DNA of 64,000 bases from an uncultured Marvinbryantia sp. (GCA_937915375.1 CALDMO010000016.1:106617-170616); one strand, 5' to 3'; positions 51,190 to 60,028 are shown, counted from the first letter of the stretch. Numbers and translations: made by a program. The notes: a model not told the origin generated them from the letters alone.

Positions 51190-52233
51190 ATGATTTCATT
51201 TGAATGTGATTATGCAGAAGGCGCGCATGAGAAAGTACTGCAGCGCCTGATCGAGACAAACAGAGAGCAGCAGGTTGGCTACGGCTTTGACACTTATACG
51301 GAAATGGCGAAAGAAAAAATCCGCAAAGCCTGTGAATGTCCGGAAGCGGAAATTTATTTTCTGGTGGGCGGTACGCAGACAAACGCGGTGGTGATCCGTT
51401 CTATGCTGCAGCCGTATGAGGGGGCAGTGGCGGCTGCAACCGGACATATCGGCGTGCATGAGGCCGGAGCGATAGAGTATACCGGACATAAGGTGCTGAG
51501 TCTCCCGGAGCATCATGGGAAAATAGAAGCAAAAGAATTAAAGGCATATCTGGAGACTTTTTATGGGGATGAAAGCTACGAGCATATGGTGTTTCCGGGA
51601 ATGGTTTATATTTCTTTTCCGACAGAGTACGGAACCTTGTATACGAAACAGGAATTGACGGAGATTTCCGGTATCTGCCGGGAGTATAAAATGCCGCTTT
51701 ATGTAGATGGCGCACGTCTTGGCTATGGATTAATGTCGCCGGAGTGCGATCTGACTCTGCCGGAGCTTGCAAAGCTTTGCGATGCTTTTTATATCGGCGG
51801 AACGAAGGTTGGCGCGCTCTGTGGGGAAGCGCTTGTGTTTACGCACGGAAATGCGCCGAAGCACTTTATGACGCTGGTGAAACAGCATGGCGCTCTTCTG
51901 GCAAAAGGCCGTCTGACCGGTCTGCAGTTTGACGCGTTATTTACGGATGACCTGTATTTTACAATCAGCCGTCACGCGATGGATCTGGCGATGAAGCTGA
52001 AAAAAGGTTTTCAGGAGATGGGATGTACGTTTCTTTTGGATTCTCCGACGAATCAGCAGTTTCTGATTCTGGAGGATGGGCTGCTGGAGGAATTGAGAAA
52101 AGAATTTGTTGTCAGTTTCTGGGAAAAGACAGATGCCACGCATACAGCCGTCCGTTTTGCGACGAGTTGGGCGACAAAAGAGGAGGATGTGGATACTCTG
52201 CTTGCATGGATGAAAGAACGGTTTGTGAAATAG
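51190..52233 (+). CDS. Low-specificity L-threonine aldolase / beta-eliminating lyase
   Basis: 347-residue PLP enzyme of the aspartate-aminotransferase fold that probably splits L-threonine or allo-threonine into glycine and acetaldehyde. GTQTNAVVIRSML, EAGAIEYTGHKVL, LYVDGARLGYGL and the PLP-lysine segment YIGGTKVGALCGEA match the family. The start is the Met at 51190 (ISFECDYAEGAHEKVL), behind GGAGGAGAGG, which agrees with the usual N-terminus of the family. The cytidine deaminase-like gene follows 28 bases later and may be co-transcribed. Confidence 0.9.
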   Translation: MISFECDYAEGAHEKVLQRLIETNREQQVGYGFDTYTEMAKEKIRKACECPEAEIYFLVGGTQTNAVVIRSMLQPYEGAVAAATGHIGVHEAGAIEYTGHKVLSLPEHHGKIEAKELKAYLETFYGDESYEHMVFPGMVYISFPTEYGTLYTKQELTEISGICREYKMPLYVDGARLGYGLMSPECDLTLPELAKLCDAFYIGGTKVGALCGEALVFTHGNAPKHFMTLVKQHGALLAKGRLTGLQFDALFTDDLYFTISRHAMDLAMKLKKGFQEMGCTFLLDSPTNQQFLILEDGLLEELRKEFVVSFWEKTDATHTAVRFATSWATKEEDVDTLLAWMKERFVK

Positions 52234-52261
52234 GAGTGCAGTAATGCAGGAGGAAATGCGC

Positions 52262-52654
52262 ATGGAACAGATATGGGAAAAAATGTATGAGGCGGCGAAG
52301 GCCGTTTTAAATCCACGAGAGGTTTCGGAAATGATAGAAGCCGGAGGCGTGGGAGCGGCAGTGGAGGCAGCCAGCGGAAAAATCTATGTGGGCGTGTGCG
52401 TAGACTGTGCCTGTACACTTGGAATTTGTGCGGAGAGAAACGCCATTTTTAATATGATTACAAACGGCGAAAGTGCGATACGTCGTGTGATCGCTGTTAA
52501 TTGGGACGGAAAGGCGATGCCTCCGTGCGGCGCCTGCCGTGAGCTGATGGCACAGCTTATGCCAAAGGATTATAAGAATGTGGAAGTGATGCTGGATTAT
52601 GAGCAGCAGAAAATCATGACGCTCGGTGAACTGACGCCGGAGTGGTGGATATAG
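52262..52654 (+). CDS. Cytidine deaminase-like protein
   Basis: 130-residue zinc-dependent nucleoside deaminase fold. Zinc ligands and the catalytic Glu are in CAERNAIFNMI and PPCGACRE. The substrate region ACTLGIC is more like blasticidin-S deaminase and unclassified CDA relatives than canonical Cdd, so the substrate is uncertain. The start is chosen at 52262, eight bases behind AGGAGG; an ATG at 52244 with a weaker site would add six residues. A strong terminator follows. Confidence 0.85.
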   Translation: MEQIWEKMYEAAKAVLNPREVSEMIEAGGVGAAVEAASGKIYVGVCVDCACTLGICAERNAIFNMITNGESAIRRVIAVNWDGKAMPPCGACRELMAQLMPKDYKNVEVMLDYEQQKIMTLGELTPEWWI

Positions 52655-52660
52655 GGAACA

Positions 52661-52709
52661 GAAAAAGCAACTCAGACTTTTTGGATAGAAAGACTGGGTT
52701 GCTTTTTTT
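52661..52709 (+). terminator. Terminator after the deaminase-like gene
   Basis: AAAAAGCAACTCAG pairs with CTGGGTTGCTTTTT with a T-run behind it. Confidence 0.85.
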
Positions 52710-52755
52710 CGTTTTCCGGTGATAATTTTTCCAATGCTATATAAGCAAAATACCC

Positions 52756-52784
52756 TTGAAAAATCAGAACATTTGTTCTATAAT
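52756..52784 (+). promoter_or_regulatory. SOS-controlled promoter of the radical SAM operon
   Basis: TTGAAA (52756-52761) and TATAAT (52779-52784) are 17 bases apart. One LexA box fills the spacer, and a second lies at the expected transcription start. Confidence 0.85.
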
Positions 52785-52808
52785 AAAAACGAACAAATGT
52801 TCTGATTT
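52761..52808. promoter_or_regulatory. Two LexA (SOS) boxes in a perfect inverted arrangement
   Basis: GAACATTTGTTC (52767-52778) and GAACAAATGTTC (52791-52802) both match the Firmicute LexA consensus GAAC-N4-GTTC. With their flanks they form an 18-base perfect inverted repeat (52761-52778 against 52791-52808) on either side of the -10 box. LexA bound to both sites would cover the promoter completely. Confidence 0.85.
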
Positions 52809-52837
52809 AAAAAAGGGATTATAAGGGAGGTGCGCAG

Positions 52838-54376
52838 ATGGAACTGCAAAAGGAGCTGTCTTTACAGGAAAAATTGCATATACTGGCAGACGCGGCAAAG
52901 TATGATGTTGCCTGTACTTCCAGTGGTGTGGACCGCAAGGGAAAGAAGGGTTTTTTGGGAAATTCGGTTTCGGCAGGGATCTGCCACAGCTTTGCGTCGG
53001 ATGGACGCTGTATTTCCCTTTTAAAAATATTGATGACAAATCATTGTGTGTATGATTGCAAATACTGTCTGAACCGGGCAGCGAATGATGTGCCGAGAGC
53101 AACTTTTACTCCGCAGGAAATCTGTGAATTGACGGTCGAATTTTATAAACGAAATTATATTGAAGGATTATTTTTGAGTTCCGGAGTTTTGAAAAATCCG
53201 GCTTACACGATGGAGCGGATGTGTGAAACCCTATATCGCCTGCGAAACGAATATCGGTTTAATGGATATATTCATGTAAAGGCGATTCCGGGAGCGCCGG
53301 AGGAACTATTGGCGGCAGCCGGTTATCTGGCGGATCGCATGAGTATTAATCTGGAATTGCCGACCGGAGAAAGTATGCGAAAATTGGCGCCGAACAAAAG
53401 TCACAAAACAATTCTGCGTCCGATGCGGATGATGACAGACACGATTTCGGAGCATCGATTGGCAATTGGAAAAAACGCACGTATGGAGCGAAGTGCAGGA
53501 AATCAATATCTGACAGGATGTATTTTTGCGAAAGAACAGTTGGAAAAACAAAAAGATTTGCGGTGGACAGCGCTTACCGGAATGGAGGAGCATCCACAGA
53601 CAAATGCGCAGGAACCATGGCGAAACTCTGCAAATGATATTCAGAGTGAAAAATCTGCGCAGATATCGCATGCACTTACCGTACCAAAGGATTTCAAGAA
53701 AGATTTGACGCGTCCGTTTGCTCCGGCGGGGCAGAGTACGCAGATGATTATCGGCGCTACGCAGGAGACAGATTATCAGTTATTAAAGACAACACAGCAT
53801 TTGTATCAGACGTATGATCTGAAACGTGTTTTTTATTCCGCGTATGTGCCGCTAAATGAAGACAGTCTGCTGCCGGCACTTGGGACACCAGCGCCGCTTC
53901 TGAGGGAACATCGTCTTTATCAGGCAGACTGGCTGCTGCGTTTTTACGGATTTCAGGCAGATGAACTGCTCAGCGAACAGCGGCCGGATTTTAATGAGCA
54001 GCTTGATCCGAAATGCGAGTGGGCACTGCGCCACCTGGAACAGTTTCCGGTGGAAATCAATACAGCGCCTTATGAGGTGATACTGCGTATTCCGGGAATA
54101 GGACCGAAATCCGCTATGCGGATCGTGCAGGCGCGTCGTTTTGGCGCACTTGATTTTACACATTTGAAAAAGATTGGTGTAGTGCTAAAAAGAGCGCATT
54201 ATTTTATTACCTGTTCCGGAAAGATGATGTATCGCATTCCGATAGAGGAGCAATATATTACCAGACAGCTGATCGGCACGAATGCGAAAGAAAATTGGCA
54301 GATCATACATCAGAATGAGGGGAATTTCCGACAGATGTCACTGTTTGATGATTTTCAAATGCAGATGCAGGGGTAG
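52838..54376 (+). CDS. Radical SAM protein, putative DNA modification/repair (TIGR03916-like)
   Basis: 512 residues. CVYDCKYCLNR at about residue 68 is the Cx3Cx2C motif that binds the [4Fe-4S] cluster of radical SAM enzymes. A TIM-barrel-like core follows, with LSSGVLKNPAYTMERM and HVKAIPG. Near residue 425 RIPGIGPKSAMRIVQARR is a helix-hairpin-helix, a non-specific DNA-binding motif. This matches the family annotated as a putative DNA modification or repair radical SAM protein. The ATG at 52838 lies behind GGGAGGTG. The promoter carries two LexA boxes, so it should be induced by DNA damage. The reaction is not established. Confidence 0.9.
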   Translation: MELQKELSLQEKLHILADAAKYDVACTSSGVDRKGKKGFLGNSVSAGICHSFASDGRCISLLKILMTNHCVYDCKYCLNRAANDVPRATFTPQEICELTVEFYKRNYIEGLFLSSGVLKNPAYTMERMCETLYRLRNEYRFNGYIHVKAIPGAPEELLAAAGYLADRMSINLELPTGESMRKLAPNKSHKTILRPMRMMTDTISEHRLAIGKNARMERSAGNQYLTGCIFAKEQLEKQKDLRWTALTGMEEHPQTNAQEPWRNSANDIQSEKSAQISHALTVPKDFKKDLTRPFAPAGQSTQMIIGATQETDYQLLKTTQHLYQTYDLKRVFYSAYVPLNEDSLLPALGTPAPLLREHRLYQADWLLRFYGFQADELLSEQRPDFNEQLDPKCEWALRHLEQFPVEINTAPYEVILRIPGIGPKSAMRIVQARRFGALDFTHLKKIGVVLKRAHYFITCSGKMMYRIPIEEQYITRQLIGTNAKENWQIIHQNEGNFRQMSLFDDFQMQMQG

Positions 54377-54397
54377 AATGGCAGGGGGAATATACAG

Positions 54398-55213
54398 ATG
54401 CAATTACAACAGAATTTACTTCGAAATCTTGATACAGCAGTCCGTTCTATGACGATTTTTACTTGTGAAGACACGTTTGAGGCGATGATGACCTGCATCT
54501 ATGATGCTTGGGCGAGCCGCCTCGGACATGCGAATGTTCGTTTACAGACAGAACCGGTGCTTCAGCAGGAATTATTTTGTCAATATGTACGCATTGAAGC
54601 AGATACCGAAAAAGTACAGAAAGTGGTCCGCTCTGTACAGCGTAAGATTTCTTATGAGGCATATCGGCAGATGTTTCTGGCGGCAATGTCTTTTGAGGAA
54701 GATAAGCTGGACGCGATTTATCGTTTTTTGATCCTTGGATTTACATGTGGACGGGAAGTGACGAAAATGCTGTCACAAAAAGAGGTGGTACGTGTGATGG
54801 AGCTGAGCCGTCATACACAGAATGAGGCGCATTATTTTCAGGAATTTGCACGTTTTACGGCGGTAAATAAACAGGTATATGTGGCGCACATCGAGCCGAA
54901 ATGTAATATTGTTTCTATCACGGCACAGCATTTTGCGGATCGGATGCCTTCGGAACACTGGATGATGATTGATGATAACCGCAGGATTGCAGCGGTTCAT
55001 CCAAAGGATCAGGAATTTTATGTGACAGAGCTGTCTGAACCGGAACTGGAGAGGCTGAAAGAGACAGAAGAGCAGACAGATTTATATGCCGATTTATGGA
55101 AGGAATTCTTTAGAAGCATCGGTATTGAGGCACGAAAAAATGACAGATGTCAGCGAAACTTGTTCCCGCTCTGGTATCGAAAACATGTGACAGAGTTTAT
55201 GGAGAAGGGATAG
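54398..55213 (+). CDS. DUF4130 / TIGR03915-like putative DNA repair protein
   Basis: 271 residues, mostly helical. FTCEDTFEAMMTCIYDAWASRLGHANVRL at the start, EFARFTAVNKQVYVAHIEPKCNIV in the middle and RMPSEHWMMIDDNRRIAAVH near residue 185 match the DUF4130 family, which is often fused to or adjacent to uracil-DNA-glycosylase-like domains. It lies 21 bases after the radical SAM gene, its usual partner, and shares its LexA-controlled promoter. Biochemical function is unknown; partnership in repair of a specific lesion is inferred. Confidence 0.88.
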   Translation: MQLQQNLLRNLDTAVRSMTIFTCEDTFEAMMTCIYDAWASRLGHANVRLQTEPVLQQELFCQYVRIEADTEKVQKVVRSVQRKISYEAYRQMFLAAMSFEEDKLDAIYRFLILGFTCGREVTKMLSQKEVVRVMELSRHTQNEAHYFQEFARFTAVNKQVYVAHIEPKCNIVSITAQHFADRMPSEHWMMIDDNRRIAAVHPKDQEFYVTELSEPELERLKETEEQTDLYADLWKEFFRSIGIEARKNDRCQRNLFPLWYRKHVTEFMEKG

Positions 55214-55228
55214 GGGGCGAAAAAGCTG

Positions 55229-55245
55229 AGGGGAATCGAACCCCT
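55229..55245 (-). other. T-arm of a tRNA or tmRNA, apparently a relic
   Basis: On the minus strand AGGGG-TTCGATT-CCCCT is a complete T-arm (5-base stem, canonical TTCRANN loop) followed by CAGCT, as at the 3' end of many tRNA and tmRNA genes. No acceptor CCA or matching 5' half is found within 170 bases, before coding sequence begins. It may mark an old integration site of a mobile element. Confidence 0.4.
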
Positions 55246-55409
55246 GTCTGAAAATATGATATTTCCTGACATGGCAGCTGCGGCAACTTTGTAAAGTGGC
55301 TTGAAGAAAGAAGAATTAAGTGCTATTTTAAAAGCAATAGCAACATGGATTAAAAATGAAACGGAGAAGGGGATAGCGAGACAGTCAAAAAGAGAAAGGA
55401 ATGGGGAAG

Positions 55410-56924
55410 ATGGGAAAACAGTATGCAATTCAGGTAAATAAGGATCGTATAACAGGAATCAGGAGCGATAGGATTTACGGTCATTTTTTGGAGCATTTTC
55501 ACAGGCAGGTATACGATGGTATTTTTGATCCTGAAAACCCGCTGTCAGACGAAGATGGTTTTCGTGAAGATATCATAGAGGCTATGAGAAAGATTAAGGT
55601 GCCGGTAATACGGTGGCCGGGTGGATGTTTTGTGTCATCGTATCATTGGAAAGACGGTGTGGGGGAAAATCGAAAACCATTCTTTGATAAAGCGTGGCGT
55701 GTAGAAGATCCGAATACGTTTGGAACGGATGAGTTTGTCAAATTTTGCAGAAAAGTCGGATGTGAACCGTATATCTGCACGAACGCCGGTACCGGTACGG
55801 CGGAAGAGATGAGTGACTGGATGGAGTATTGTAATCTGGAATCAGAAGGACAGTATGCAAAATGGAGAATCGCGAATGGATATAAAGAACCGCATAATGT
55901 GAAATATTGGAGCATTGGGAATGAGAATTACGGAAGCTGGGAAATCGGAGCAAAAACAGCCGAGGAATGGGGAAATCTGGTAAGAGAATCAGCAAAGATG
56001 ATGAAGCATGTAGACCCCAGAGCGGAATTGTCAGCGGCGGCGCTTTCGGATGTAAACTGGACGATGAACCTGCTGCAGCAGAGCGGACAATTCCTTGACT
56101 GGATTTCTATACACGAGTATTGGGATATGGTACCGGAAATAAATGAAACCTCTTCCTATGAAGAATGTATGGCGTTTACTGAGAATGTAGCACATGCGGT
56201 AGACAAGGTAAGAGGGATGCTTACCGCACTGGGACTGGAAAAAAGAATAAAAATTGCTTTTGACGAATGGAATCTCAGAAGCTGGCATCATCCGAATGTA
56301 CATACGATCAAACAGGGAGTGGAAAAAGAGGAATATATTCTTCCGAGAAATAAAAATGATGATAACAGTACCTATACGATGGCAGACGCGGTATTTTCTG
56401 CCTGCTTTTTGAATGCGATGAATAGGAACTGTGATATTGTTGGAATGGCAAATTTTGCGCCGATTGTAAATACAAGAGGCTGTATTTACAGCAGCCATGA
56501 TAAAATTGTATTGAGAAGTACCTATCATGTATTTGATTTGTATGTGAATTATTTGGGTGATACGGTTGTTGATCTCTGGTCAAGAACAGAACAGGAAAAA
56601 ATGACAGTAAGACAGAAGAATGGTCAAAGCATTGAAGTGGATGTATTCGATCTGTTGGCAACTACATGGTCGGACCAAAAAGGAATGGCAATTGCGGTTG
56701 TAAACAAACATCCTTCTGAGGCGCGAAGCGTATCTTTTGATTTTGAGTATGACGATGCTCTTGTAAAACAGTACAGTCTGAATGGAAAGAGTGTGGATTC
56801 TTATAATGATATTGACCGAAATGAGGTGTTTATAGAAGAAAAAACACTGGGCAACTATTTTAGAGGAAAAGAAATTGTTGCGGCGCCGCATTCTGTAATT
56901 ATTATTCAGATTTTACCAGACTAA
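55410..56924 (+). CDS. Alpha-L-arabinofuranosidase, GH51 (second copy)
   Basis: 504-residue cytoplasmic GH51 enzyme, clearly different from the copy at 13051 (IYGHFLEHFHRQVYDGIF, VIRWPGGCFVSSYHWKDGVG). Glu172 in SIGNENYGSW is the predicted acid/base and Glu286 in FDEWNLRSW the nucleophile. Length and C-terminal beta-sandwich are normal. The ATG at 55410 is ten bases from AAAGGA; an ATG three codons upstream is too close to that site. It stands alone, outside the xylan operon, and may act on arabinan or other substrates. No terminator was seen behind it. Confidence 0.94.
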   Translation: MGKQYAIQVNKDRITGIRSDRIYGHFLEHFHRQVYDGIFDPENPLSDEDGFREDIIEAMRKIKVPVIRWPGGCFVSSYHWKDGVGENRKPFFDKAWRVEDPNTFGTDEFVKFCRKVGCEPYICTNAGTGTAEEMSDWMEYCNLESEGQYAKWRIANGYKEPHNVKYWSIGNENYGSWEIGAKTAEEWGNLVRESAKMMKHVDPRAELSAAALSDVNWTMNLLQQSGQFLDWISIHEYWDMVPEINETSSYEECMAFTENVAHAVDKVRGMLTALGLEKRIKIAFDEWNLRSWHHPNVHTIKQGVEKEEYILPRNKNDDNSTYTMADAVFSACFLNAMNRNCDIVGMANFAPIVNTRGCIYSSHDKIVLRSTYHVFDLYVNYLGDTVVDLWSRTEQEKMTVRQKNGQSIEVDVFDLLATTWSDQKGMAIAVVNKHPSEARSVSFDFEYDDALVKQYSLNGKSVDSYNDIDRNEVFIEEKTLGNYFRGKEIVAAPHSVIIIQILPD

Positions 56925-57025
56925 TGAATCTGAAACAGGAGGGATATCGAGTATTGCGTGTGCATTCCGGTGAAGATGGAACGATTTTATTTTCAAAGCA
57001 GTTTTTTATCAATCACTTGTGTAAT

Positions 57026-57053
57026 TTGGCGAAAAGTTATGATAGAATATAAG
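57026..57053 (+). promoter_or_regulatory. Promoter of the secreted-protein gene
   Basis: TTGGCG (57026-57031) and TATAAG (57048-57053) are 16 bases apart, a moderate match. Confidence 0.5.
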
Positions 57054-57110
57054 TAAATAGAAAATCTGTTGGGGCAGGTGGAGTATTGCTTATACAAGGG
57101 AGGGAGTCGG

Positions 57111-57779
57111 ATGAAAAGAACAATACATAAGATAATGGCATTACAGATGGCGGCTTGTGTATGCGTAAGTATTAGTCTGGGTGCGGAAGCGTCTGCACAG
57201 ATGCAGGGAGAAAGTGTTCCGTATCTGGTTCGGGTTGAACGAGCGGATCTTTCTATTTTTGAAAAGCCGGGTTACGCTTATGAGTCAACGATGATTTGTA
57301 ATCCAGGAACCTATACAATTGTAGAAGAACAAGTTGATTTGGAAGGAAATTTATGGGGCAAACTGAAATCAGGGGCGGGATGGATTGATTTGGATATGAC
57401 GCAAGAAGAATCGTTTGACACAGAACCGATTACAGCGCTCTATGCAGATGAGGTATTTTTGGAAGAATATGACAGTTATGAATTCCATGCAGATCGTTCC
57501 GATTATATGGTAAAACTGGCATTTTTCCCTGAGGAAGAATGGACAGATGTCTGGTTTGGTTCATTGGATGTTACAAACGGCAACTATATGGAAACGGAAA
57601 AAATATGTTCTCTTCCGAGTCTCTCTGTGGATGATACATTAATCGTGGGAGTTGAATTTTACGGAGATCTGACGTCATATAGCATTGTTTTCACGGATGA
57701 GGCGGGATGGAGACGACATTTTGCGGTTTCCGTGAGCGGAAAAGACGGTTCTCTTATACTGGAAGAGTATTGGACATGA
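57111..57779 (+). CDS. Secreted protein with an SH3-like region, function unknown
   Basis: 222 residues. A signal peptide (basic start, hydrophobic stretch, ASA/QM cleavage near residue 30) is clear, and no membrane anchor or sorting motif follows. Residues about 37-95 (ADLSIFEKPGY, then GTYTIVEEQVDLEGNLWGKL, then AGWIDLDM) resemble a bacterial SH3 domain. The acidic C-terminal half has a beta-sandwich look and no recognised family. The ATG at 57111 lies behind AGGGAG. It is monocistronic. Confidence 0.8.
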   Translation: MKRTIHKIMALQMAACVCVSISLGAEASAQMQGESVPYLVRVERADLSIFEKPGYAYESTMICNPGTYTIVEEQVDLEGNLWGKLKSGAGWIDLDMTQEESFDTEPITALYADEVFLEEYDSYEFHADRSDYMVKLAFFPEEEWTDVWFGSLDVTNGNYMETEKICSLPSLSVDDTLIVGVEFYGDLTSYSIVFTDEAGWRRHFAVSVSGKDGSLILEEYWT

Positions 57780-57797
57780 ATCAAAAGGAAATAATTC

Positions 57798-57826
57798 TTG
57801 CAATTTGATTTTTACAGGAGTATTAT
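57798..57826 (+). promoter_or_regulatory. Promoter of the thiamine operon
   Basis: TTGCAA (57798-57803) and TATTAT (57821-57826) are 17 bases apart, just before the TPP riboswitch. Confidence 0.65.
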
Positions 57827-57841
57827 AAAAATAATAAAATA

Positions 57842-57926
57842 CAGGGGAGCTTGTGTTGACAGGCTGAGAGGAAGGATTCACCTTCGACCCTTTAACCTGA
57901 TGTGGGTAATGCCGCCGTAGGAAGTA
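57842..57926 (+). ncRNA. TPP riboswitch (thi box)
   Basis: GGCTGAGAGGA (57862-57872) and ACCTGATGTGGGTAATGCC-GCCGTAGGAA (57895-57923) are the conserved TPP-binding elements. It directs thiW and thiC to be switched off when thiamine diphosphate is plentiful. A terminator hairpin (57944-57974) serves as the switch. Confidence 0.95.
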
Positions 57927-57943
57927 ATCACGCTAAAGTTTTG

Positions 57944-57974
57944 CAGGAGGTCCCATTTTGGGCCTCCTGTTTTG
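57944..57974 (+). terminator. Riboswitch-controlled terminator before thiW
   Basis: CAGGAGGTCCC pairs with GGGCCTCCTG around ATTTT, followed by TTTTGTTTT. Confidence 0.88.
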
Positions 57975-58045
57975 TTTTGCAAGTATACAGTCTGTCTGGT
58001 GCGTTAACACATACAGAAAATAAAATATGCAAAGGAGAATTTACA

Positions 58046-58561
58046 ATGAACAAGGTCAACACGAAAAAAATCGCAATTGCAGGAGTGTTTTGTGCAGTTG
58101 CAGTGATAGGGAGCTTAGTGTCATTTCCGATTTTTGGAAGTAAGTGTGCGCCGGTCCAGCATATGATTAATATTTTATGCGCGGTACTTTTAGGGCCGGG
58201 ATATGGCTTAGGAGTGGCGTTTGCGGCATCTTTCATCCGAAATATACTGGGCTTGGGAAGCTTGATGGCATTTCCGGGAAGTATGTTTGGAGCATTGCTT
58301 TGCGGGATGATTTATAAACGAACAAACCATATTTTTGCAACGCTGTTAGGCGAAGTTTTTGGAACGGCAGTTCTCGGCGGGTTATGTGCATATCCGGTTG
58401 CGATTTTCTTTATGGGACAAAGTGCAGCTGGGCTTGCGTTTTATGTGTATATAATACCGTTTTTGATTTCGACAGCGGCAGGAGCTTTGCTGTCAGGTGT
58501 GTTGATCTACAGTTTAAAAAAGGCAAATGTGCTGCAGAATATGCAGGAATCAATTGTTTAA
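58046..58561 (+). CDS. thiW: ECF transporter S component ThiW (thiazole uptake)
   Basis: 171-residue membrane protein with about five helices, the substrate-capture subunit of an energy-coupling-factor transporter. IAGVFCAVAVIGSLVSFPIFGSKCAPVQHMINILCAVLLGPGYG matches ThiW, which is thought to import the thiazole precursor of thiamine. It needs shared EcfA/EcfT subunits encoded elsewhere. The ATG at 58046 lies behind AAAGGAG. TPP riboswitch control and thiC behind it support the assignment. Confidence 0.92.
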   Translation: MNKVNTKKIAIAGVFCAVAVIGSLVSFPIFGSKCAPVQHMINILCAVLLGPGYGLGVAFAASFIRNILGLGSLMAFPGSMFGALLCGMIYKRTNHIFATLLGEVFGTAVLGGLCAYPVAIFFMGQSAAGLAFYVYIIPFLISTAAGALLSGVLIYSLKKANVLQNMQESIV

Positions 58562-58606
58562 AAAGATATGTGAAGAAAAAAGAATATGCTTGAAAGGAAG
58601 AAAAGA

Positions 58607-59911
58607 ATGAGAAATTATACAACTCAGATGGAAGCTGCCAAAAAAGGAATGATTACCCCGGAGATGAAAGCGGTTGCAAAAAAAGAATATCGTACAGAGG
58701 AGGAAATCCGCGATCTGGTTGCAAGAGGTCAAGTAGCCATTTGTGCAAATAAATTACATACGTGCATAGAGCCAAATGGAGTTGGCTCTATGCTTCGTAC
58801 AAAAATCAATGTAAATCTTGGCGTATCTCGTGATTGCAAAGATTATGATATTGAGATGGATAAGGTGATGGCAGCAGTCGATATGGGAGCAGAGGCGATT
58901 ATGGATTTGTCGTCCCACGGAGATACACGGCCATTTAGACGGAAACTTACAAGTGAGTGCCCGGCAATGATTGGAACAGTTCCGGTATATGATAGCGTTA
59001 TTCATTATCAGAGAGATTTAGCAACATTGACTGCGAAAGATTTTATAGATGTAGTGCGTCTTCACGCAGAAGACGGTGTGGATTTCGTAACATTACATTG
59101 CGGAATTACCCGTAAAACAATAGATCAGATTAAAAAACATAAGAGAAAAATGAATATTGTTTCTCGCGGAGGTTCACTCGTATTTGCATGGATGAGCATG
59201 ACAGGAGAGGAGAATCCGTTTTATGAATATTACGATGAAATTTTGGAGATTTGTCGTGAATATGATGTGACCATTTCTTTGGGAGATGCGTGTCGCCCTG
59301 GATGTCTTGCAGATGGCAGTGATGTATGCCAGATTGAAGAGTTGGTTCGATTAGGTGAATTGACAAAACGTGCTTGGGAGAAAGATGTACAGGTTATGGT
59401 AGAAGGACCTGGACATATGCCGCTTGATCAGATCGAAGCGAACATGAAGATTCAGCAGACAATTTGTATGGGAGCGCCGTTTTATGTACTTGGGCCAATT
59501 GTTACAGATATCGCTCCGGGATATGATCATATAACAGCAGCTATCGGCGGAGCGGTAGCAGCATCTGCAGGTGCGGCGTTTCTTTGTTATGTAACACCGG
59601 CGGAACATTTGGCGCTTCCAAATGTAGAAGATGTAAAACAGGGGATCATCGCGTCGAAAATAGCGGCTCATGCAGCAGATATTGCGAAAAAAATTCCGCA
59701 TGCAAGAGATTTAGATGATAAAATGGCAGATGCAAGAAGAACATTTGACTGGGAAAAGCAATGGGAATGTTCGATTGATCCGAAAACTGCAAAAGAAATT
59801 CGTGACAGCCGTGCGCCGGAACAGGAAGACAGTTGTTCGATGTGCGGAAAGTTCTGTGCCGTAAGAAGCATGAACAAAGCACTGAGTGGAGAGTATATTG
59901 ATATCTTATAA
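58607..59911 (+). CDS. thiC: Phosphomethylpyrimidine synthase ThiC
   Basis: 434-residue radical SAM enzyme that converts aminoimidazole ribotide to the pyrimidine unit of thiamine. GVGSMLRTKINVNLGVSRD, DLSSHGDTRPFRR, VTLHCGITRK, SRGGSLVFAWM, VEGPGHMPLDQI and VTDIAPGYDHI are typical. The C-terminal cluster site CSMCGKFC is intact. It is the short bacterial form without the N-terminal domain of proteobacterial ThiC. The ATG at 58607 lies behind AAAGGAAG. Together with ThiW it makes the cell independent in pyrimidine but dependent on imported thiazole, as far as this window shows. Confidence 0.97.
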   Translation: MRNYTTQMEAAKKGMITPEMKAVAKKEYRTEEEIRDLVARGQVAICANKLHTCIEPNGVGSMLRTKINVNLGVSRDCKDYDIEMDKVMAAVDMGAEAIMDLSSHGDTRPFRRKLTSECPAMIGTVPVYDSVIHYQRDLATLTAKDFIDVVRLHAEDGVDFVTLHCGITRKTIDQIKKHKRKMNIVSRGGSLVFAWMSMTGEENPFYEYYDEILEICREYDVTISLGDACRPGCLADGSDVCQIEELVRLGELTKRAWEKDVQVMVEGPGHMPLDQIEANMKIQQTICMGAPFYVLGPIVTDIAPGYDHITAAIGGAVAASAGAAFLCYVTPAEHLALPNVEDVKQGIIASKIAAHAADIAKKIPHARDLDDKMADARRTFDWEKQWECSIDPKTAKEIRDSRAPEQEDSCSMCGKFCAVRSMNKALSGEYIDIL

Positions 59912-59957
59912 AAATAGATTCTAAGATGCGCAGCAAAATTGTGCAGAATGGAATGAT

Positions 59958-59998
59958 AAAACTGAGGCCGGCTGCATTGCAGCTGACCTCAGTTTTTT
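59958..59998. terminator. Terminator between thiC and coaX
   Basis: AAACTGAGG and CCTCAGTTT close a stem with an inner GCTGCA/TGCAGC and T-run. It lies between converging genes. Confidence 0.9.
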
Positions 59999-60028
59999 AG
60001 CGGAAAGAGTGATGCTTATACTACATTC

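Noticed and set aside
55213..55400. A complete tmRNA gene on the minus strand
   Set aside because: Only the T-arm and a few bases match; the 5' acceptor half, tag frame and CCA end are missing, and the space is too short.
55150..55428. A 92-codon minus-strand frame over the T-arm relic
   Set aside because: It overlaps the start of GH51 and the end of the DUF4130 gene and has no site; its ending comes from translating the T-arm.
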